From positions 62,001 through 126,000 of the forward strand of contig JAFLEF010000009.1 in the NCBI GenBank assembly GCA_017309115.1: DNA of 64,000 nucleotides. Direction: 5' to 3'. Below, in pieces: positions 9,701 through 17,437 of this stretch (the first letter of the stretch is position 1; each line of letters opens with the position of its first letter). This DNA comes from Verrucomicrobiota bacterium. Lineage in GTDB: Bacteria; Verrucomicrobiota; Verrucomicrobiia; Limisphaerales; UBA9464. The notes under the pieces are model-generated. The model was not told the origin of the DNA. It did no database searches and saw only the letters and a program-made list of their open reading frames with translations. Both the position numbers and the translations under genes were made by a program.

Positions 9701-10337
9701 TGGCCTTGGTGTGCGTGAAGACCCCGTGGGTCATATAGAGTTGGCCATCGGGTCCCCAGACGAATCCGTTGAGCAGTTCGTGCCGGTCTTCGAGGCCGAA
9801 GCCGGTCAGGAGCTGCGTCTTTCGGTCCATGACGTCGTCCCCGTTGGTGTCCTCCATGAACCAGAGGTTGGGTGCTTCGCCGACGTAGACCCCACCGTTT
9901 CCAACGACGAGACCAGTAGCCAGATTGAGATTGTCGGCGAAGACCGTGACGTGGTCCGCGGTCCCATCGGCGTCGCGGTCTTCGAGAATCTTGATGCGGT
10001 CGCGTCCCGGCGTTCCGGGGGCGGCGCCCAGCGGATACTCGTACAGTTCGAGCACCCAGAGTCGGCCGCGTTCGTCCCAGGTCATGGCCACGGGATTGGC
10101 GATCTCGGGTTCACTGGCGAAGAGTCGTACTTCGAAGCCAGGCGGAACGACGAAGGCCTTTTGGGCGGCGGCGGGCGAATGGGCGTCGTTTTCAGCCGGC
10201 TTGTGTTGACCGCTCAACTGGCGTCCGGACGGGGCGTTGGTGTACACCGGGAATCCGAACTTGGGATGGCGGGGCGCCTCCGCGTGGGACGCGGCCACGG
10301 TTGCGAACAGGAGCGACGCAAGGAGGCAGGGCTTCAT
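6750..10337 (-). CDS. PVC-type heme-binding CxxCH protein (membrane-bound dehydrogenase-like)
   Basis: A 1195-residue exported protein with signal peptide MKPCLLASLLFATVAASHA. The N-terminal half is a beta-propeller of the PVC membrane-bound dehydrogenase type (motifs PPGFEVRLFASEPEIANPVAM, WDERGRLWVLE, ISP-type ligand residues), followed by HEAT-like helical repeats. A cytochrome c module has the heme motif CLVCH near residue 902, with downstream DIGPDLTGVG typical of these families. The last 250 residues form a further beta-rich domain. In Planctomycetota and Verrucomicrobiota such proteins are very common and are thought to oxidise sugars or alcohols in the periplasm, but substrates are unproven. 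It is monocistronic by spacing. Strong lineage marker for PVC bacteria. Confidence 0.9.
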   Translation of the reverse strand: MKPCLLASLLFATVAASHAEAPRHPKFGFPVYTNAPSGRQLSGQHKPAENDAHSPAAAQKAFVVPPGFEVRLFASEPEIANPVAMTWDERGRLWVLELYEYPLGAAPGTPGRDRIKILEDRDADGTADHVTVFADNLNLATGLVVGNGGVYVGEAPNLWFMEDTNGDDVMDRKTQLLTGFGLEDRHELLNGFVWGPDGQLYMTHGVFTHTKAKDPQNPQAEPVVLTAGVARFHPQTRRFEVYAEGTSNPWGVDFDLEGNAFVSACVIDHLFHLTPGGVYQRQAGQPPFPYAYGELPSIVDHRHHMAAYAGINLIQGDQWPAEWQGAALQGNIHQNALNIDQLNAKGTTFVATHWKGTGDFLTTSDGWFMPVSTQTGPDGAVWVMDWYDRYPCYQNANADPAGVDRERGRIWRIVWTGDQPGKPVPSRPSPDFDLSKLSSTELAQRLAHPNVWQRRTAQRILNGRGTKAFDTTSATPVHRIFEGGPTVEARLSALWTLYSMGLLDDATLDRAAADSEPIIRSWSARLTGEQGETPATFARLNRLAQDPDLKVRLGVAIACRQFVSGSLTVNTPPRTARNDVALRGVLQTLFQSAGQGTDPIFEFLYWMALEPLVADNPLPILAFYEQFDSQKSLPLSATVLNKLMRRICDLHNEEALTRAVLALGKIPDDQSQIWVSGLNGLMEGQRGKVLTPAPEAIAVVATRSTSANASVAQAAQQVGSLWGDASSVKAALARLGDPATSDADRLAAIATARKLKSDPSRQALLMVALGKGTDPVRAAAVRGLAEVGTDDVAAVLIQPWSTYSPTLKRAVGELCTTRGAFKWPLYRAIEAGQVKRGDLPPTVIRALATSRNDAERKKAQQLFGRVNASSADKLKIIAEKRRVVIEGPIDLQAGHDAARKSCLVCHKFYGEGADIGPDLTGVGRSSLDALLHHVIHPNEIIGEGYENVEVETGDGRFLSGRLLENNDSRVKLIMAGPAEVVIPKSEIRQMHVTENSVMPEGLEQVPDAEFRNLIWYILAPPQDGKPLDDARKQEIIGGGGDDQASTIPRRDGESLALWAPEWQLVCPEFEEAPAKLPEFAGRSNVLLTHPVDERTPAALVRSLTLPASGRATLKFSVAAHEQGDWELRVKAEGEVIHRQIVSHDGERWKAVQIDLSQFANRRIVLRLENAANNWSYEFGYWANLRLEIDPVAVAR

Positions 10338-10399
10338 GTGGGAGAAACAAACCAGCGGAAAAGCGACGTCCGGGTCAAACGCTTATTCGCTCCGAACGC

Positions 10400-10428
10400 A
10401 AAAAGGCCGGAGAGTCAACTCTCCGGCC
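10400..10428 (-). terminator. Intrinsic terminator of the pseudopilin gene
   Basis: A perfect inverted repeat, 10405-10415 against 10418-10428 (arm GGCCGGAGAGT), is followed in the minus direction by five T residues (10404-10400). It lies 19 bases after the pseudopilin stop codon and before the start region of no other minus gene closer than 60 bases, so it should end the pseudopilin transcript before the heme-protein gene. Confidence 0.8.
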
Positions 10429-10446
10429 CGGTCAGAAAATTGGGGA

Positions 10447-11232
10447 TCACCACCAAAAATTGGGCGACGAACCGTCGGTGCGGACGACCATCTTGGGGAA
10501 CTTCATCCATTCGACGTGACCATCAAGCATGTTGACGTTGCCGCCTTCCGGGACGTTGCCCTTGAGGTGCGGCGCCCGGTGGGGAATGCGCACCCCCTTG
10601 GCATCCACCCAGCCCCCATAAACCAGGGTGAAGTTGCCATTCTTGCCATCCCGGGAGGCGCTATTGGACAGCGTTGCGTCGGCGAGCAGCACTCGTTCCG
10701 AGGGCGAGACGGAGAAAGTGGTCGTGCCACTCTTAATGTCTTGAGGAACCATGGATGAATTGACGTTTGTAGCAGATACGCCGCCGGATCCGGGAAAGGT
10801 CAAGGCATAGCCCAGAACTCGATAGCCCGGTGAGAATTCCCACAATGTTTTGCCCTCTCTGTCTTTGGAATCTCGCTGTTTCAAAAACGAGGGGCAGTAC
10901 AACATCTGCTTGTTGGACCCGTATTTCTCGATCTTGATCGACTGATTCGTCTGGATGTCCCACGGCCAAGGAACGGCGTGGGTTCCTATGGCCCCGGTGA
11001 AGGTTTCGACCACAGGAGGAATGCGATCCCGATTGTCGTCGGCATACATCCGGACGGCCAAGCCGAACTGCCGCAGATTGCTGCTGCAATTGGACTTCAA
11101 GGCCTGGGATTTGGCTTTGCCCAAGGCCGGTAGAAGCATTCCGGCCAGGATGGCGATGATGGCGATGACCACCAGAAGTTCAATCAGCGTGAAGCCGTTG
11201 AGGCTGCCGCGCCGGGGGAGTTGTGAGTTCAT
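10447..11232 (-). CDS. Type IV pseudopilin-like protein with prepilin N-terminal methylation signal
   Basis: This 261-residue protein starts at the ATG at 11232; a TTG nine bases upstream is less likely. The N-terminus holds a class III prepilin signal: basic leader, then [17 protein letters not shown] with the conserved Glu at position +5 of the mature protein, so it is cut and N-methylated by a PilD-type peptidase. The C-terminus has the PVC-type motif ending [12 protein letters not shown], related to the H-X9-DG pseudopilin family that is hugely expanded in Planctomycetota and Verrucomicrobiota. Location is periplasmic or membrane-anchored through the N-terminal helix. Its role, whether in a type II secretion-like pseudopilus or something else, is not known. 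It has its own terminator. Confidence 0.88.
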   Translation of the reverse strand: MNSQLPRRGSLNGFTLIELLVVIAIIAILAGMLLPALGKAKSQALKSNCSSNLRQFGLAVRMYADDNRDRIPPVVETFTGAIGTHAVPWPWDIQTNQSIKIEKYGSNKQMLYCPSFLKQRDSKDREGKTLWEFSPGYRVLGYALTFPGSGGVSATNVNSSMVPQDIKSGTTTFSVSPSERVLLADATLSNSASRDGKNGNFTLVYGGWVDAKGVRIPHRAPHLKGNVPEGGNVNMLDGHVEWMKFPKMVVRTDGSSPNFWW

Positions 11233-11322
11233 GGCTATCAAGTGGAGTGCAAGTCAGAGTCGGGCGCTCCCAGTCAGATCAGGTGTTGGAGAATAACCAA
11301 ACACGTGGCCGGAGAAGCGTCC

Positions 11323-11982
11323 ATGAACTTGCACGCGGGATCGGTGAGTAATTTCACCGCGACACCTCCTTCCGTTTTCTCCCGGTTACGGCAAGGTGTC
11401 ACCGAAATGGACTCTCTCTGGGATGTGGGTTCCCTGACCGATCTTTCGGAATTGATCTGGACCCAGTTGGTTCAGGCCGAGGGCAATCCGGGTCACCCCT
11501 GGCGGCTGCCGGTGCTGGCGACCGGGGCGCGATCGCATCCCAATGCCCGAGTGGTGGTGTTGCGCGGAGTGACTCGCCCCGGCTTTGAATTGCTGGCGTT
11601 TTCGGACAGCCGGACGTCGAAGGTGGCCGAGCTTACCAAGTACCCGCACGGGGTGTGGCTGTTTTATGATCCCCGGGAGCAGGTTCAGGTGCGGGCATTT
11701 TCGGAGGTTCGGTTGCACATGGAGGATACTGTGGCGGACACCTACTGGCATCGATTGCCGGACGGAAGCCGTCACAACTATCTCACGGAAGAGGCCCCGG
11801 GCTCGGAGGCTCCGGAACCATCGCGGGGCCGGATACTGGCGCCGGGAAACGCCGGCCGATTCGCCGTCATTGTGGGCAAGGTCACCCGCTTGGATTGGTT
11901 GTGGCTTAAACCGGAAGGTCACCGACGGGCGGAATTCCGGCGCTCAGGAACGACGTGGGACGGGAGTTGGTTGGTGCCGTAG
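11323..11982 (+). CDS. Pyridoxamine 5'-phosphate oxidase-like flavoprotein
   Basis: A 219-residue protein starting at the ATG at 11323, preceded by GGAGAAGC; the longer frame from 11242 has unconvincing N-terminal sequence, and ATG 11407 is an alternative. It has the split-barrel features of FMN-binding PNPOx relatives: RVVVLRGV, LLAFSDSRTSKVAEL, GVWLFYDPREQVQVR and a C-terminal WDGSWLVP. The RxxxF/SDxRS pattern (SDSRTSK) matches the FMN phosphate-binding region of the pyridoxamine oxidase family. It lacks the full C-terminal dimerisation motif of true PdxH (RLSPQ-type), so a general FMN-dependent oxidase or heme/flavin stress protein is as likely as vitamin B6 synthesis. It is divergent from the pseudopilin gene. 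Confidence 0.78.
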   Translation: MNLHAGSVSNFTATPPSVFSRLRQGVTEMDSLWDVGSLTDLSELIWTQLVQAEGNPGHPWRLPVLATGARSHPNARVVVLRGVTRPGFELLAFSDSRTSKVAELTKYPHGVWLFYDPREQVQVRAFSEVRLHMEDTVADTYWHRLPDGSRHNYLTEEAPGSEAPEPSRGRILAPGNAGRFAVIVGKVTRLDWLWLKPEGHRRAEFRRSGTTWDGSWLVP

Positions 11983-12094
11983 CGGCTAAAACCGGGACTT
12001 TGTCAGGAGGGTTTTGGCTCCGTTGCGTCCCGAGCCAACTCAAAACACCCTCGACAGTTGGCGCCTCCTGCCTAGGCTCCGCGCTCCTTTATTT

Positions 12095-13099
12095 ATGCAA
12101 CGGACTCCGCATGTGGCCGTCGTCGGCGCCACTGGCGCTGTGGGCGTCGAAATGGTTGAAACCTTGGAAAAGCGCAATTTCCCGGTGGGGAAATTGACGT
12201 TGTTGGCGTCGGCCCGCTCGGTGGGCAAGACCCTGACTTACCGGGGAACCAAACATACCGTTGCGGAACTGACCCACGATTCCTTTAAGGGAATCGACAT
12301 TGCCTTGTTTAGCGCCGGCGGCGGCATTTCCCGCGAGTTTGCTCCCTCAGCGGCCAAGGCGGGCTGTGTGGTGGTGGACAACTCGAGCGCGTTTCGGCAG
12401 GACGAGCGCGTTCCCCTGGTGGTGCCGGAGATCAATCCCGGTGACGTGAAATCCCACCAGGGCATCATCGCCAATCCCAATTGCACCACCATCATCACGC
12501 TGATGGCGTTGTATCCGCTGCATCAGGCGTTTGGCGTGACCCGGGTGTTTGCCTCCAGTTATCAGGCGGTTTCCGGAACGGGGGCCAAGGCGATTGAGGA
12601 ATTGCAGCGCCAGGTGCAGCAGATTGCCGCCGGGCAGCCGGTGACCCGGGAGGTTTATCCGCACCAGATTGCCTTCAACGTGTTGCCGCAGGTCGATTCG
12701 TTCCTGCCGGATGGCTACACCAAGGAGGAAATGAAGATGCAGGTGGAGGGTCGTAAGATCATGCACCATCCGAGCTTCCGCGCCTCGGTGACCTGTGTGC
12801 GGGTACCGGTGTACCGGGCGCACTCCGTGGCGGTGAGTGCGGAGTTTGAGCGTCCGATTACGGTGGAAGCGGCTCGGGCGGTGCTCGCCCAGGCGCCGGG
12901 ATTGGACATCGTGGATGATCCGGCCCGGCAACGGTATCCGATGCCGCTCGACACTTCCGGTCATTACAACTGTGCCGTGGGCCGTCTTCGTCGAGACATC
13001 GCCCTGGACAACGGCCTGTGCTTCTGGGTTTCGGGCGATCAGTTGCTGAAAGGCGCGGCGCTCAATGCGGTCCAGATCGCGGAAGAGTTGTTGAAGTAG
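12095..13099 (+). CDS. asd: Aspartate-semialdehyde dehydrogenase
   Basis: It reduces L-aspartyl-4-phosphate to L-aspartate 4-semialdehyde with NADPH, the branch point to lysine/diaminopimelate, threonine and methionine. The protein is 334 residues from the ATG at 12095, the normal length; a TTG at 12014 would add 27 non-homologous residues. The Rossmann motif VAVVGATGAVGVE is at the N-terminus, SAGGGISREFAPSAA and VVDNSSAFR follow, and the catalytic cysteine is Cys130 in IIANPNCTTI. Substrate-binding segments ASSYQAVSGTGAKAI and VTCVRVPVYRAHSVA are also clear. It stands 112 bases after the flavoprotein gene and 124 bases before nrdR. A nested inverted repeat lies downstream. Confidence 0.95.
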   Translation: MQRTPHVAVVGATGAVGVEMVETLEKRNFPVGKLTLLASARSVGKTLTYRGTKHTVAELTHDSFKGIDIALFSAGGGISREFAPSAAKAGCVVVDNSSAFRQDERVPLVVPEINPGDVKSHQGIIANPNCTTIITLMALYPLHQAFGVTRVFASSYQAVSGTGAKAIEELQRQVQQIAAGQPVTREVYPHQIAFNVLPQVDSFLPDGYTKEEMKMQVEGRKIMHHPSFRASVTCVRVPVYRAHSVAVSAEFERPITVEAARAVLAQAPGLDIVDDPARQRYPMPLDTSGHYNCAVGRLRRDIALDNGLCFWVSGDQLLKGAALNAVQIAEELLK

Positions 13100-13163
13100 C
13101 CGAGGCGAGTCGTGGCCCGCCGGCGGGTTCCGAACAACTTTTCCCGTAAACCCGTTGACGCCT

Positions 13164-13205
13164 CAACCGGTCGTGGGCTAGGTGAGTCCTAGCCTCAGCC
13201 GGTTG
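13164..13205. repeat. Nested inverted repeat between asd and nrdR
   Basis: An outer pair CAACCGG (13164-13170) and CCGGTTG (13199-13205) encloses an inner perfect pair GGCTAGG (13176-13182) and CCTAGCC (13188-13194) with a 5-base loop. There is no T-run on either side, so it is not a standard intrinsic terminator. It ends 18 bases before the nrdR start and could be an RNA structure or a protein-binding site. It does not look like the AT-rich NrdR-box consensus. Confidence 0.5.
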
Positions 13206-13222
13206 TGGTCGGCGGGCGGGAT

Positions 13223-13750
13223 ATGCGTTGTCCGAAGTGTGCTGGCCAAGATGACAAAGTCATCGATTCCCGGTCGTCCCGGGAGGGAGCGGTGATTCGC
13301 CGGCGGCGGGAGTGTCTGCACTGCACGCATCGGTTCACCACCTACGAGGAGATCGAACGCGAGGAGTTCTTCGTGGTGAAACGGGATGGCCGGCGGGAGC
13401 CATTCTCCAAAGACAAGCTGCTGACCAGTCTGATGCGGGCGTGTCAGAAACGGCCGGTCTCGGAGGAGGCGGTAGCCAGTGCCGCCGAGCGTGTCACCAA
13501 TGAGATTACCGGTCGATTTGACCGGGAAGTGACGGCCCAGGCGATTGGGGAGCGGGTGATGCGGGAGCTGCGGGGATTGGACGCCGTGGCCTACGTGCGG
13601 TTCGCCAGCATCTATCGCGAGTTTCAGGAAGTGGGCGAGTTTGTCGAGGAAGTGAACCGGTTGGCCACGCTGCCGGTTCCGGACAAACGGCAGATGGCCC
13701 TCTTGTCGGACAGTGAGGAAGACCAACCCCAACCCCGGGAACGACCATGA
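13223..13750 (+). CDS. nrdR: Transcriptional repressor NrdR
   Basis: NrdR represses ribonucleotide reductase genes in response to ATP/dATP. The 175-residue protein starts at the ATG at 13223, preceded by a G-rich GGCGGGCGGG stretch. The N-terminal zinc ribbon has cysteines 3, 6, 31 and 34 (MRCPKC and ECLHC), followed by RFTTYEEIE. The ATP-cone domain begins at VVKRDGRREPFSKDKL and ends with the conserved LDAVAYVRFASIYREF. The length is slightly above the usual 150-160 because of an acidic C-terminal tail (SDSEEDQ). Its stop overlaps the start of the next gene (ATGA), implying translational coupling. No ribonucleotide reductase gene is in the window. Confidence 0.95.
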   Translation: MRCPKCAGQDDKVIDSRSSREGAVIRRRRECLHCTHRFTTYEEIEREEFFVVKRDGRREPFSKDKLLTSLMRACQKRPVSEEAVASAAERVTNEITGRFDREVTAQAIGERVMRELRGLDAVAYVRFASIYREFQEVGEFVEEVNRLATLPVPDKRQMALLSDSEEDQPQPRERP

Positions 13751-14301
13751 TCGCATTACGCGAAGATTGTCTCTTGATGGAAGGTCGCGGCGGAACCTAC
13801 CTGCCGTGCTCAGTCGACCAACTGACCCTCGAATTCGTAGGTACGGCGGCCGAACTACTGGATTCGGAAACCCTCAAGGAAGCTGCTGCCGGCGTCTTGC
13901 ACTACTTCAAACACGAACTGGGACGCTCCTTTGTGAGTGTGGGCGAATTCGCCGAAGCCTTGGCTAAGGTTCTGGAGGGCTTGGGGATCACTGCCGAAGT
14001 CACCCAAGTCCAGGAATCGGTGGTCACCCGCGTGTTGGATTTGCGAATCTTGGCCAGCGGGGCCGGTAAACTGGGCGAATTGGAATTTTTCTGGCGCTTG
14101 CGCTCGGTCCTGAAGGAACAGTTGGCGGAAGCACCGCAACGAATCGAGTTCCATGGCTTACGCAGTTGCGTGAAGCAATTGGCCGCTCGGCGGCATTGGT
14201 GCCAGACCTGCGCTCAGTTGGAACAGTGGATCGTGGAGTTAATCCGGGGCTGGTATGCCCAGGAACCGGCTTCGACAGGAACGGCGCTGATCGTTCGTTG
14301 A
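13747..14301 (+). CDS. Unknown 184-residue protein coupled to nrdR
   Basis: This gene starts in the ATGA overlap with the nrdR stop codon, so the two are almost certainly translated from one mRNA. The sequence is soluble, mixed alpha/beta, with no signal peptide or membrane segment. The part ETLKEAAAGVLHYFKHELG followed by VSVGEFAEALAKVLEGL looks like a compact helical module. The C-terminal half has two cysteines in a CQTC pair near residue 155 and a third cysteine (SCVKQL) just before it, which could bind a metal. No known domain is recognised by eye. The link to NrdR suggests a role near nucleotide metabolism or DNA replication, but that is inference from position only. Confidence 0.8.
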   Translation: MIALREDCLLMEGRGGTYLPCSVDQLTLEFVGTAAELLDSETLKEAAAGVLHYFKHELGRSFVSVGEFAEALAKVLEGLGITAEVTQVQESVVTRVLDLRILASGAGKLGELEFFWRLRSVLKEQLAEAPQRIEFHGLRSCVKQLAARRHWCQTCAQLEQWIVELIRGWYAQEPASTGTALIVR

Positions 14302-14331
14302 CGACACGGCGAGTAGGAACGAGGTCATGTC

Positions 14332-14670
14332 ATGACTCTCTTCGAACGTATCATTGCCCGTCAGATTCCGGCCGACATCCTGTACGAGGACGAGTCAGTG
14401 GTGGCGATCCGCGACATCAATCCGCAGGCGCCGGTTCACCTCTTGGTGGTTCCTAAGCGTCCTATTCCTCGAATTGGCGAGGCTCTGCCGGAAGATCAGG
14501 CGGTTTTGGGACACCTCCTGCTTAAGGCGGGCGAAGTGGCCCGGAGTTTGGGGTTGGATCAGACCGGATTCCGCCTAGTGATTAATCACGGTCGGGATGG
14601 CGGTGAGACGGTTCCTCACTTGCACTGTCATCTGCTGGGCGGACGTCCCTTGGGCTGGCCACCGGGTTAA
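14332..14670 (+). CDS. Histidine triad (HIT/HINT) nucleotide-binding protein
   Basis: A 112-residue protein of the HINT branch: N-terminal TLFERIIARQIPADILYEDE, central APVHLLVVPKRPI, and the catalytic histidine triad HLHCHLLGG at residues 96-104, where His98 to His100 lie in the H-x-H-x-H pattern. HINT proteins hydrolyse purine nucleoside phosphoramidates and aminoacyl adenylates in the cytoplasm. The length is standard. It follows the 184-residue gene by 30 bases and may be part of the nrdR transcript. The other likely annotation, a diadenosine-tetraphosphate hydrolase, is less probable because the C-terminal triad spacing and size are of the HINT type. Confidence 0.92.
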   Translation: MTLFERIIARQIPADILYEDESVVAIRDINPQAPVHLLVVPKRPIPRIGEALPEDQAVLGHLLLKAGEVARSLGLDQTGFRLVINHGRDGGETVPHLHCHLLGGRPLGWPPG

Positions 14671-14682
14671 GTTAGGCTAAGG

Positions 14683-15375
14683 CTAGACCGAGTTTCCAGA
14701 ACGGCTGCGCAACAGCAGCCAAGTTTGCTCTTCCGCGTAGGCCGTGGGCCGCGGATAGGTGATGGCCTCGGTCACATCGCCTGTCAGGTCATCTTGGGCC
14801 AGAGTCTGAGCGGCGCGATTCGTCAGGGCTTGCGGACAGGTTCGAACGAGTTGCCGCACTAAATTCCGGTACATCTCCCCAACGTTATCCGGTTCAAGGG
14901 GATTAGTGAATTCGGGCATCCGGTCGAACATGATTCGATCCAGGGTGACCGAGAAACGCTGTTGATCGGGCTGAACGAAAATTTCGACCTTGTACTCCCG
15001 CTGATCGAACCCGGCGCAGACAATCGAGACTTGCTCGCAAGGGACTTCGTAAGCGCGTTCTAGGGCATCAAAAAGAACCAGTTTACCGTCGACGCAATGG
15101 AGGAACGTGAAGAGTTGGGCGTCCGGAATCCGGGGTAGATCGGACTCTGGCACTACTTCGACCTCAACGGCTTCGGTGGCCAGGGACTGCTGGAGGAAGA
15201 GTGCATCCTCCAGCTCCAAATTGCGGGCGAGGAGTCCATAGGCGTCGTCGGCGACAAAACGGGCATCGGCCGGGGTTAGCCCACGCCCGCAGGCGAAGGC
15301 CCGTTCCAGCGCATCCACCTCCGGTCGCGTCATCGTTCGTTGCACCAGTGCGTAGGCCACGGCGCCAGCATGCAC
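14683..15375 (-). CDS. Unknown conserved-looking cytoplasmic protein downstream of panB
   Basis: A 230-residue protein starting at a GTG three bases after the panB stop; an ATG at 15333 would shorten it by 14 residues but would lose the N-terminal strand AYALV. The first 75 residues (LERAFACGRGLTPADARFV to EAVEVEVV) look like a small alpha/beta domain of the kind where a strand, two helices and a strand repeat. The rest is beta-rich and contains DGKLVLFDALERAYEVP. No catalytic motif, signal peptide or membrane helix is seen. Spacing suggests co-transcription with panB and the kinase gene. Function unknown. Confidence 0.75.
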   Translation of the reverse strand: MHAGAVAYALVQRTMTRPEVDALERAFACGRGLTPADARFVADDAYGLLARNLELEDALFLQQSLATEAVEVEVVPESDLPRIPDAQLFTFLHCVDGKLVLFDALERAYEVPCEQVSIVCAGFDQREYKVEIFVQPDQQRFSVTLDRIMFDRMPEFTNPLEPDNVGEMYRNLVRQLVRTCPQALTNRAAQTLAQDDLTGDVTEAITYPRPTAYAEEQTWLLLRSRSGNSV

Positions 15376-15378
15376 AGC

Positions 15379-16179
15379 CTAGGCAGAAGGGGAAGGCTGG
15401 ACCGAGTTCGGGAGTAAAAGGGATTGTTTCCAGGCCAAAGCGGCCGCCCGAATTTCAAGGCCAGTCTGCACGCGCGGGGTGACAAACCGGGGAGTAAACC
15501 ACGGGAACGCTCCAATTAAATCGTGGGTGACGAGGATCTGCCCATCACAGTCAGGTCCGCTGCCGATCCCCACCGTCAGCATGGTGGCACAGGTTCGGGT
15601 GATCTCGGCGGCGACGGGTGGCGTGACCAATTCCAACACACAGGCAAAGGCACCCGCCGCCTCCAAGGCGGCGGCGTCCGCCAGCAACTTTCGCCGACCC
15701 GCCTCGTCCCGACCCTTGATGCGATACTTGCCCCCCTCCTGCAAAACCTGTTGCGGCAACATGCCAATGTGCCCGCAGAAGGGGATTCCGCTCGCCCGAA
15801 TGGCTTCCACCACGGGTAGAATTTCCACGCCCCCTTCCGCTTTCACGAAATCCGCGCCGGCCGCCATCAGCCGTCGCGAATTGGCCACGGCCTGTTCCGG
15901 GGTCTGATAACTAAGATGGGGCAGATCAGCGCCGACCATGCCCCTCGGTTCGGCTCGGACGACTGCGGACAAATGATGGACCATGTGGTCCATGGTGACG
16001 TGGGTCGTGTCAGGATATCCCAGCACGACCATGCCTAACGAATCGCCAACCAGCAGGAAGGGAATGCCGGCCTCATCGAGCAGTCGGGTGGTGGGATAGT
16101 CATAGGTCGTCAGCGCCGGCAGGGGCTCCCGGCCCTTGAACTGACGAAGCTGTTGCCAGGTGAACTTGTCGGAACGCAC
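15379..16179 (-). CDS. panB: 3-methyl-2-oxobutanoate hydroxymethyltransferase
   Basis: PanB makes ketopantoate from 2-oxoisovalerate and 5,10-methylene-tetrahydrofolate, the first committed step of pantothenate and CoA synthesis. I chose the GTG at 16179 (266 residues, normal length); the open frame runs back to 16350 but that part overlaps the kinase gene and shows no homology. Family motifs are ALTTYDYPTTRLLDEAG, LVGDSLGMVVLGY, VGADLPHLSYQT, VKAEGG (with the metal and substrate ligands Asp and Glu), GHIGMLPQ and the end of the barrel GIGSGPDCDGQILVTHDLIG. PanD is also in this window at 59323, but panC was not seen. No clear ribosome-binding site precedes the GTG. Confidence 0.93.
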   Translation of the reverse strand: MRSDKFTWQQLRQFKGREPLPALTTYDYPTTRLLDEAGIPFLLVGDSLGMVVLGYPDTTHVTMDHMVHHLSAVVRAEPRGMVGADLPHLSYQTPEQAVANSRRLMAAGADFVKAEGGVEILPVVEAIRASGIPFCGHIGMLPQQVLQEGGKYRIKGRDEAGRRKLLADAAALEAAGAFACVLELVTPPVAAEITRTCATMLTVGIGSGPDCDGQILVTHDLIGAFPWFTPRFVTPRVQTGLEIRAAALAWKQSLLLPNSVQPSPSA

Positions 16180-16210
16180 GGATTGAGTGTCGCGGTCTTC
16201 CCAAGCGGGT

Positions 16211-17437
16211 TCAACCGGGAGTCGAGTTGGATCTTGGACCTTCCGGCAGCAGAAGTGGCGGGCGGTCCACCCGGGGAAGCCAAAGGGTGAACGTCGTGCC
16301 CTCGCCGACCCGACTCTCGAAATCGATTCGGCCACCGTGGTCCCGGACAATGCGCTGAACCACCATCAGGCCCAGCCCGCTGCCACGTTCCTTGGTGGTT
16401 TGGAACGGCTGGAAGATCCGGTTGAGCTGTTCCGGGGAGATGCCGGAGCCAGTGTCGCCAATGGCAATCCAGACATTTTCGGCTGTGGCTCCGGTGGTGA
16501 GCGTCAGCGTTCCACCCTTGGTCATCGCCTGCATGGCGTTTTTAACCAAGTTCACCAACGCCTGCTTCAATTGGGCTGGATCCAGTCGGATAATGGGCTG
16601 ATCCGTGGCCAGTTTCTCGACGACCCGCAGTTTGCGATTGATCAGTTCCGGCCGCAGTAGGTCGAGGGTCTCGCGCACGACCTCATTAACGATCCCGTCC
16701 CGCAGCTTGGGTGGGGTCGGGCGCATGGCGGTGAGAAAATCGGTGACGATATAATCCAGTCGGCCGATTTCGCCCTGGGCCACGGAGAGATAACTGGCGA
16801 GTTTGTCGGCAATCACCGCCGGATCGACCGTGGATTGGCCAGCGGCGACCTGTTGCAGACGCCGCACCTCCCGTTCCATTAGCTGCAGGTGAATGTGAAT
16901 GGCATTGAGGGGGTTCCCGATTTCGTGGGCGACACTGGCGGCGAGCAGGGTCAGGGCATGGACCCGTTCGGCCTCGACGACTTCCCGGGTTTGGTGATGG
17001 GACTCTGTGGCGTCATGCAGGACCAGGGCCACGCCAGCTTCGGGATCCTGTTCAATGGGCGCGGCGTACACCCGGAGGAAACGCGGACGTGGAAAGCGGA
17101 TTTCGATTTCCCGGCGAATAGCCTTTTGGCGGTCGGAAGGTCGGAGGACTTCGCGATCCAATTCCGGGAGCAACCGGCTGAGATGCTGTCCCATGGCATT
17201 CTCTGGGCTGAAGCCAATCAACCGGCCGGCCGATTGATTCAGGAAAACCACCCGATCCTCCCGATCAGTCACGATCACGCCGTCCTCAATGGTCTGAAAC
17301 AGCGTCTCAAGGAGGTTCCGCTCCCGCTGGAACCGTTGGACAAGCGACTGCAGGCCTTCCCGGTCCAGCCGATTGAGTCGGGTGAGAACCTTGGCAAGAA
17401 AGCCGGACTTCGGCTGGCTGGTCCGGTTCAAAGCCAT
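16211..17437 (-). CDS. Soluble PAS-domain sensor histidine kinase (NtrB-like)
   Basis: A 408-residue protein from the ATG at 17437, which overlaps the end of corA by 10 bases. A short coiled region (residues 20-48) is followed by a PAS domain (IEDGVIVTDREDRVVFLNQSAG, about 50-145), a HisKA domain with the phospho-acceptor His171 in ASVAHEIGNPLNAI, and a C-terminal HATPase with N box LVNLVKNAMQAM, G1 IGDTGSGI, F box and G2 GSGLGLMVV. There is no membrane segment, so the signal is cytoplasmic. Domain order and the HEIGNPLNAIHIHLQLM segment resemble NtrB-type kinases that feed sigma54 activators. No response regulator is adjacent. Confidence 0.92.
   Translation of the reverse strand: MALNRTSQPKSGFLAKVLTRLNRLDREGLQSLVQRFQRERNLLETLFQTIEDGVIVTDREDRVVFLNQSAGRLIGFSPENAMGQHLSRLLPELDREVLRPSDRQKAIRREIEIRFPRPRFLRVYAAPIEQDPEAGVALVLHDATESHHQTREVVEAERVHALTLLAASVAHEIGNPLNAIHIHLQLMEREVRRLQQVAAGQSTVDPAVIADKLASYLSVAQGEIGRLDYIVTDFLTAMRPTPPKLRDGIVNEVVRETLDLLRPELINRKLRVVEKLATDQPIIRLDPAQLKQALVNLVKNAMQAMTKGGTLTLTTGATAENVWIAIGDTGSGISPEQLNRIFQPFQTTKERGSGLGLMVVQRIVRDHGGRIDFESRVGEGTTFTLWLPRVDRPPLLLPEGPRSNSTPG

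Noticed and set aside
8187..10535. Two long plus-strand open frames (8187-9521 and 9522-10535)
   Set aside because: They are antisense shadows of the 1195-residue heme protein, with unnatural Gly/Arg-rich composition.
16180..16350. N-terminal extension of the panB frame
   Set aside because: It overlaps the end of the kinase gene, and PanB homology begins only after the GTG at 16179.
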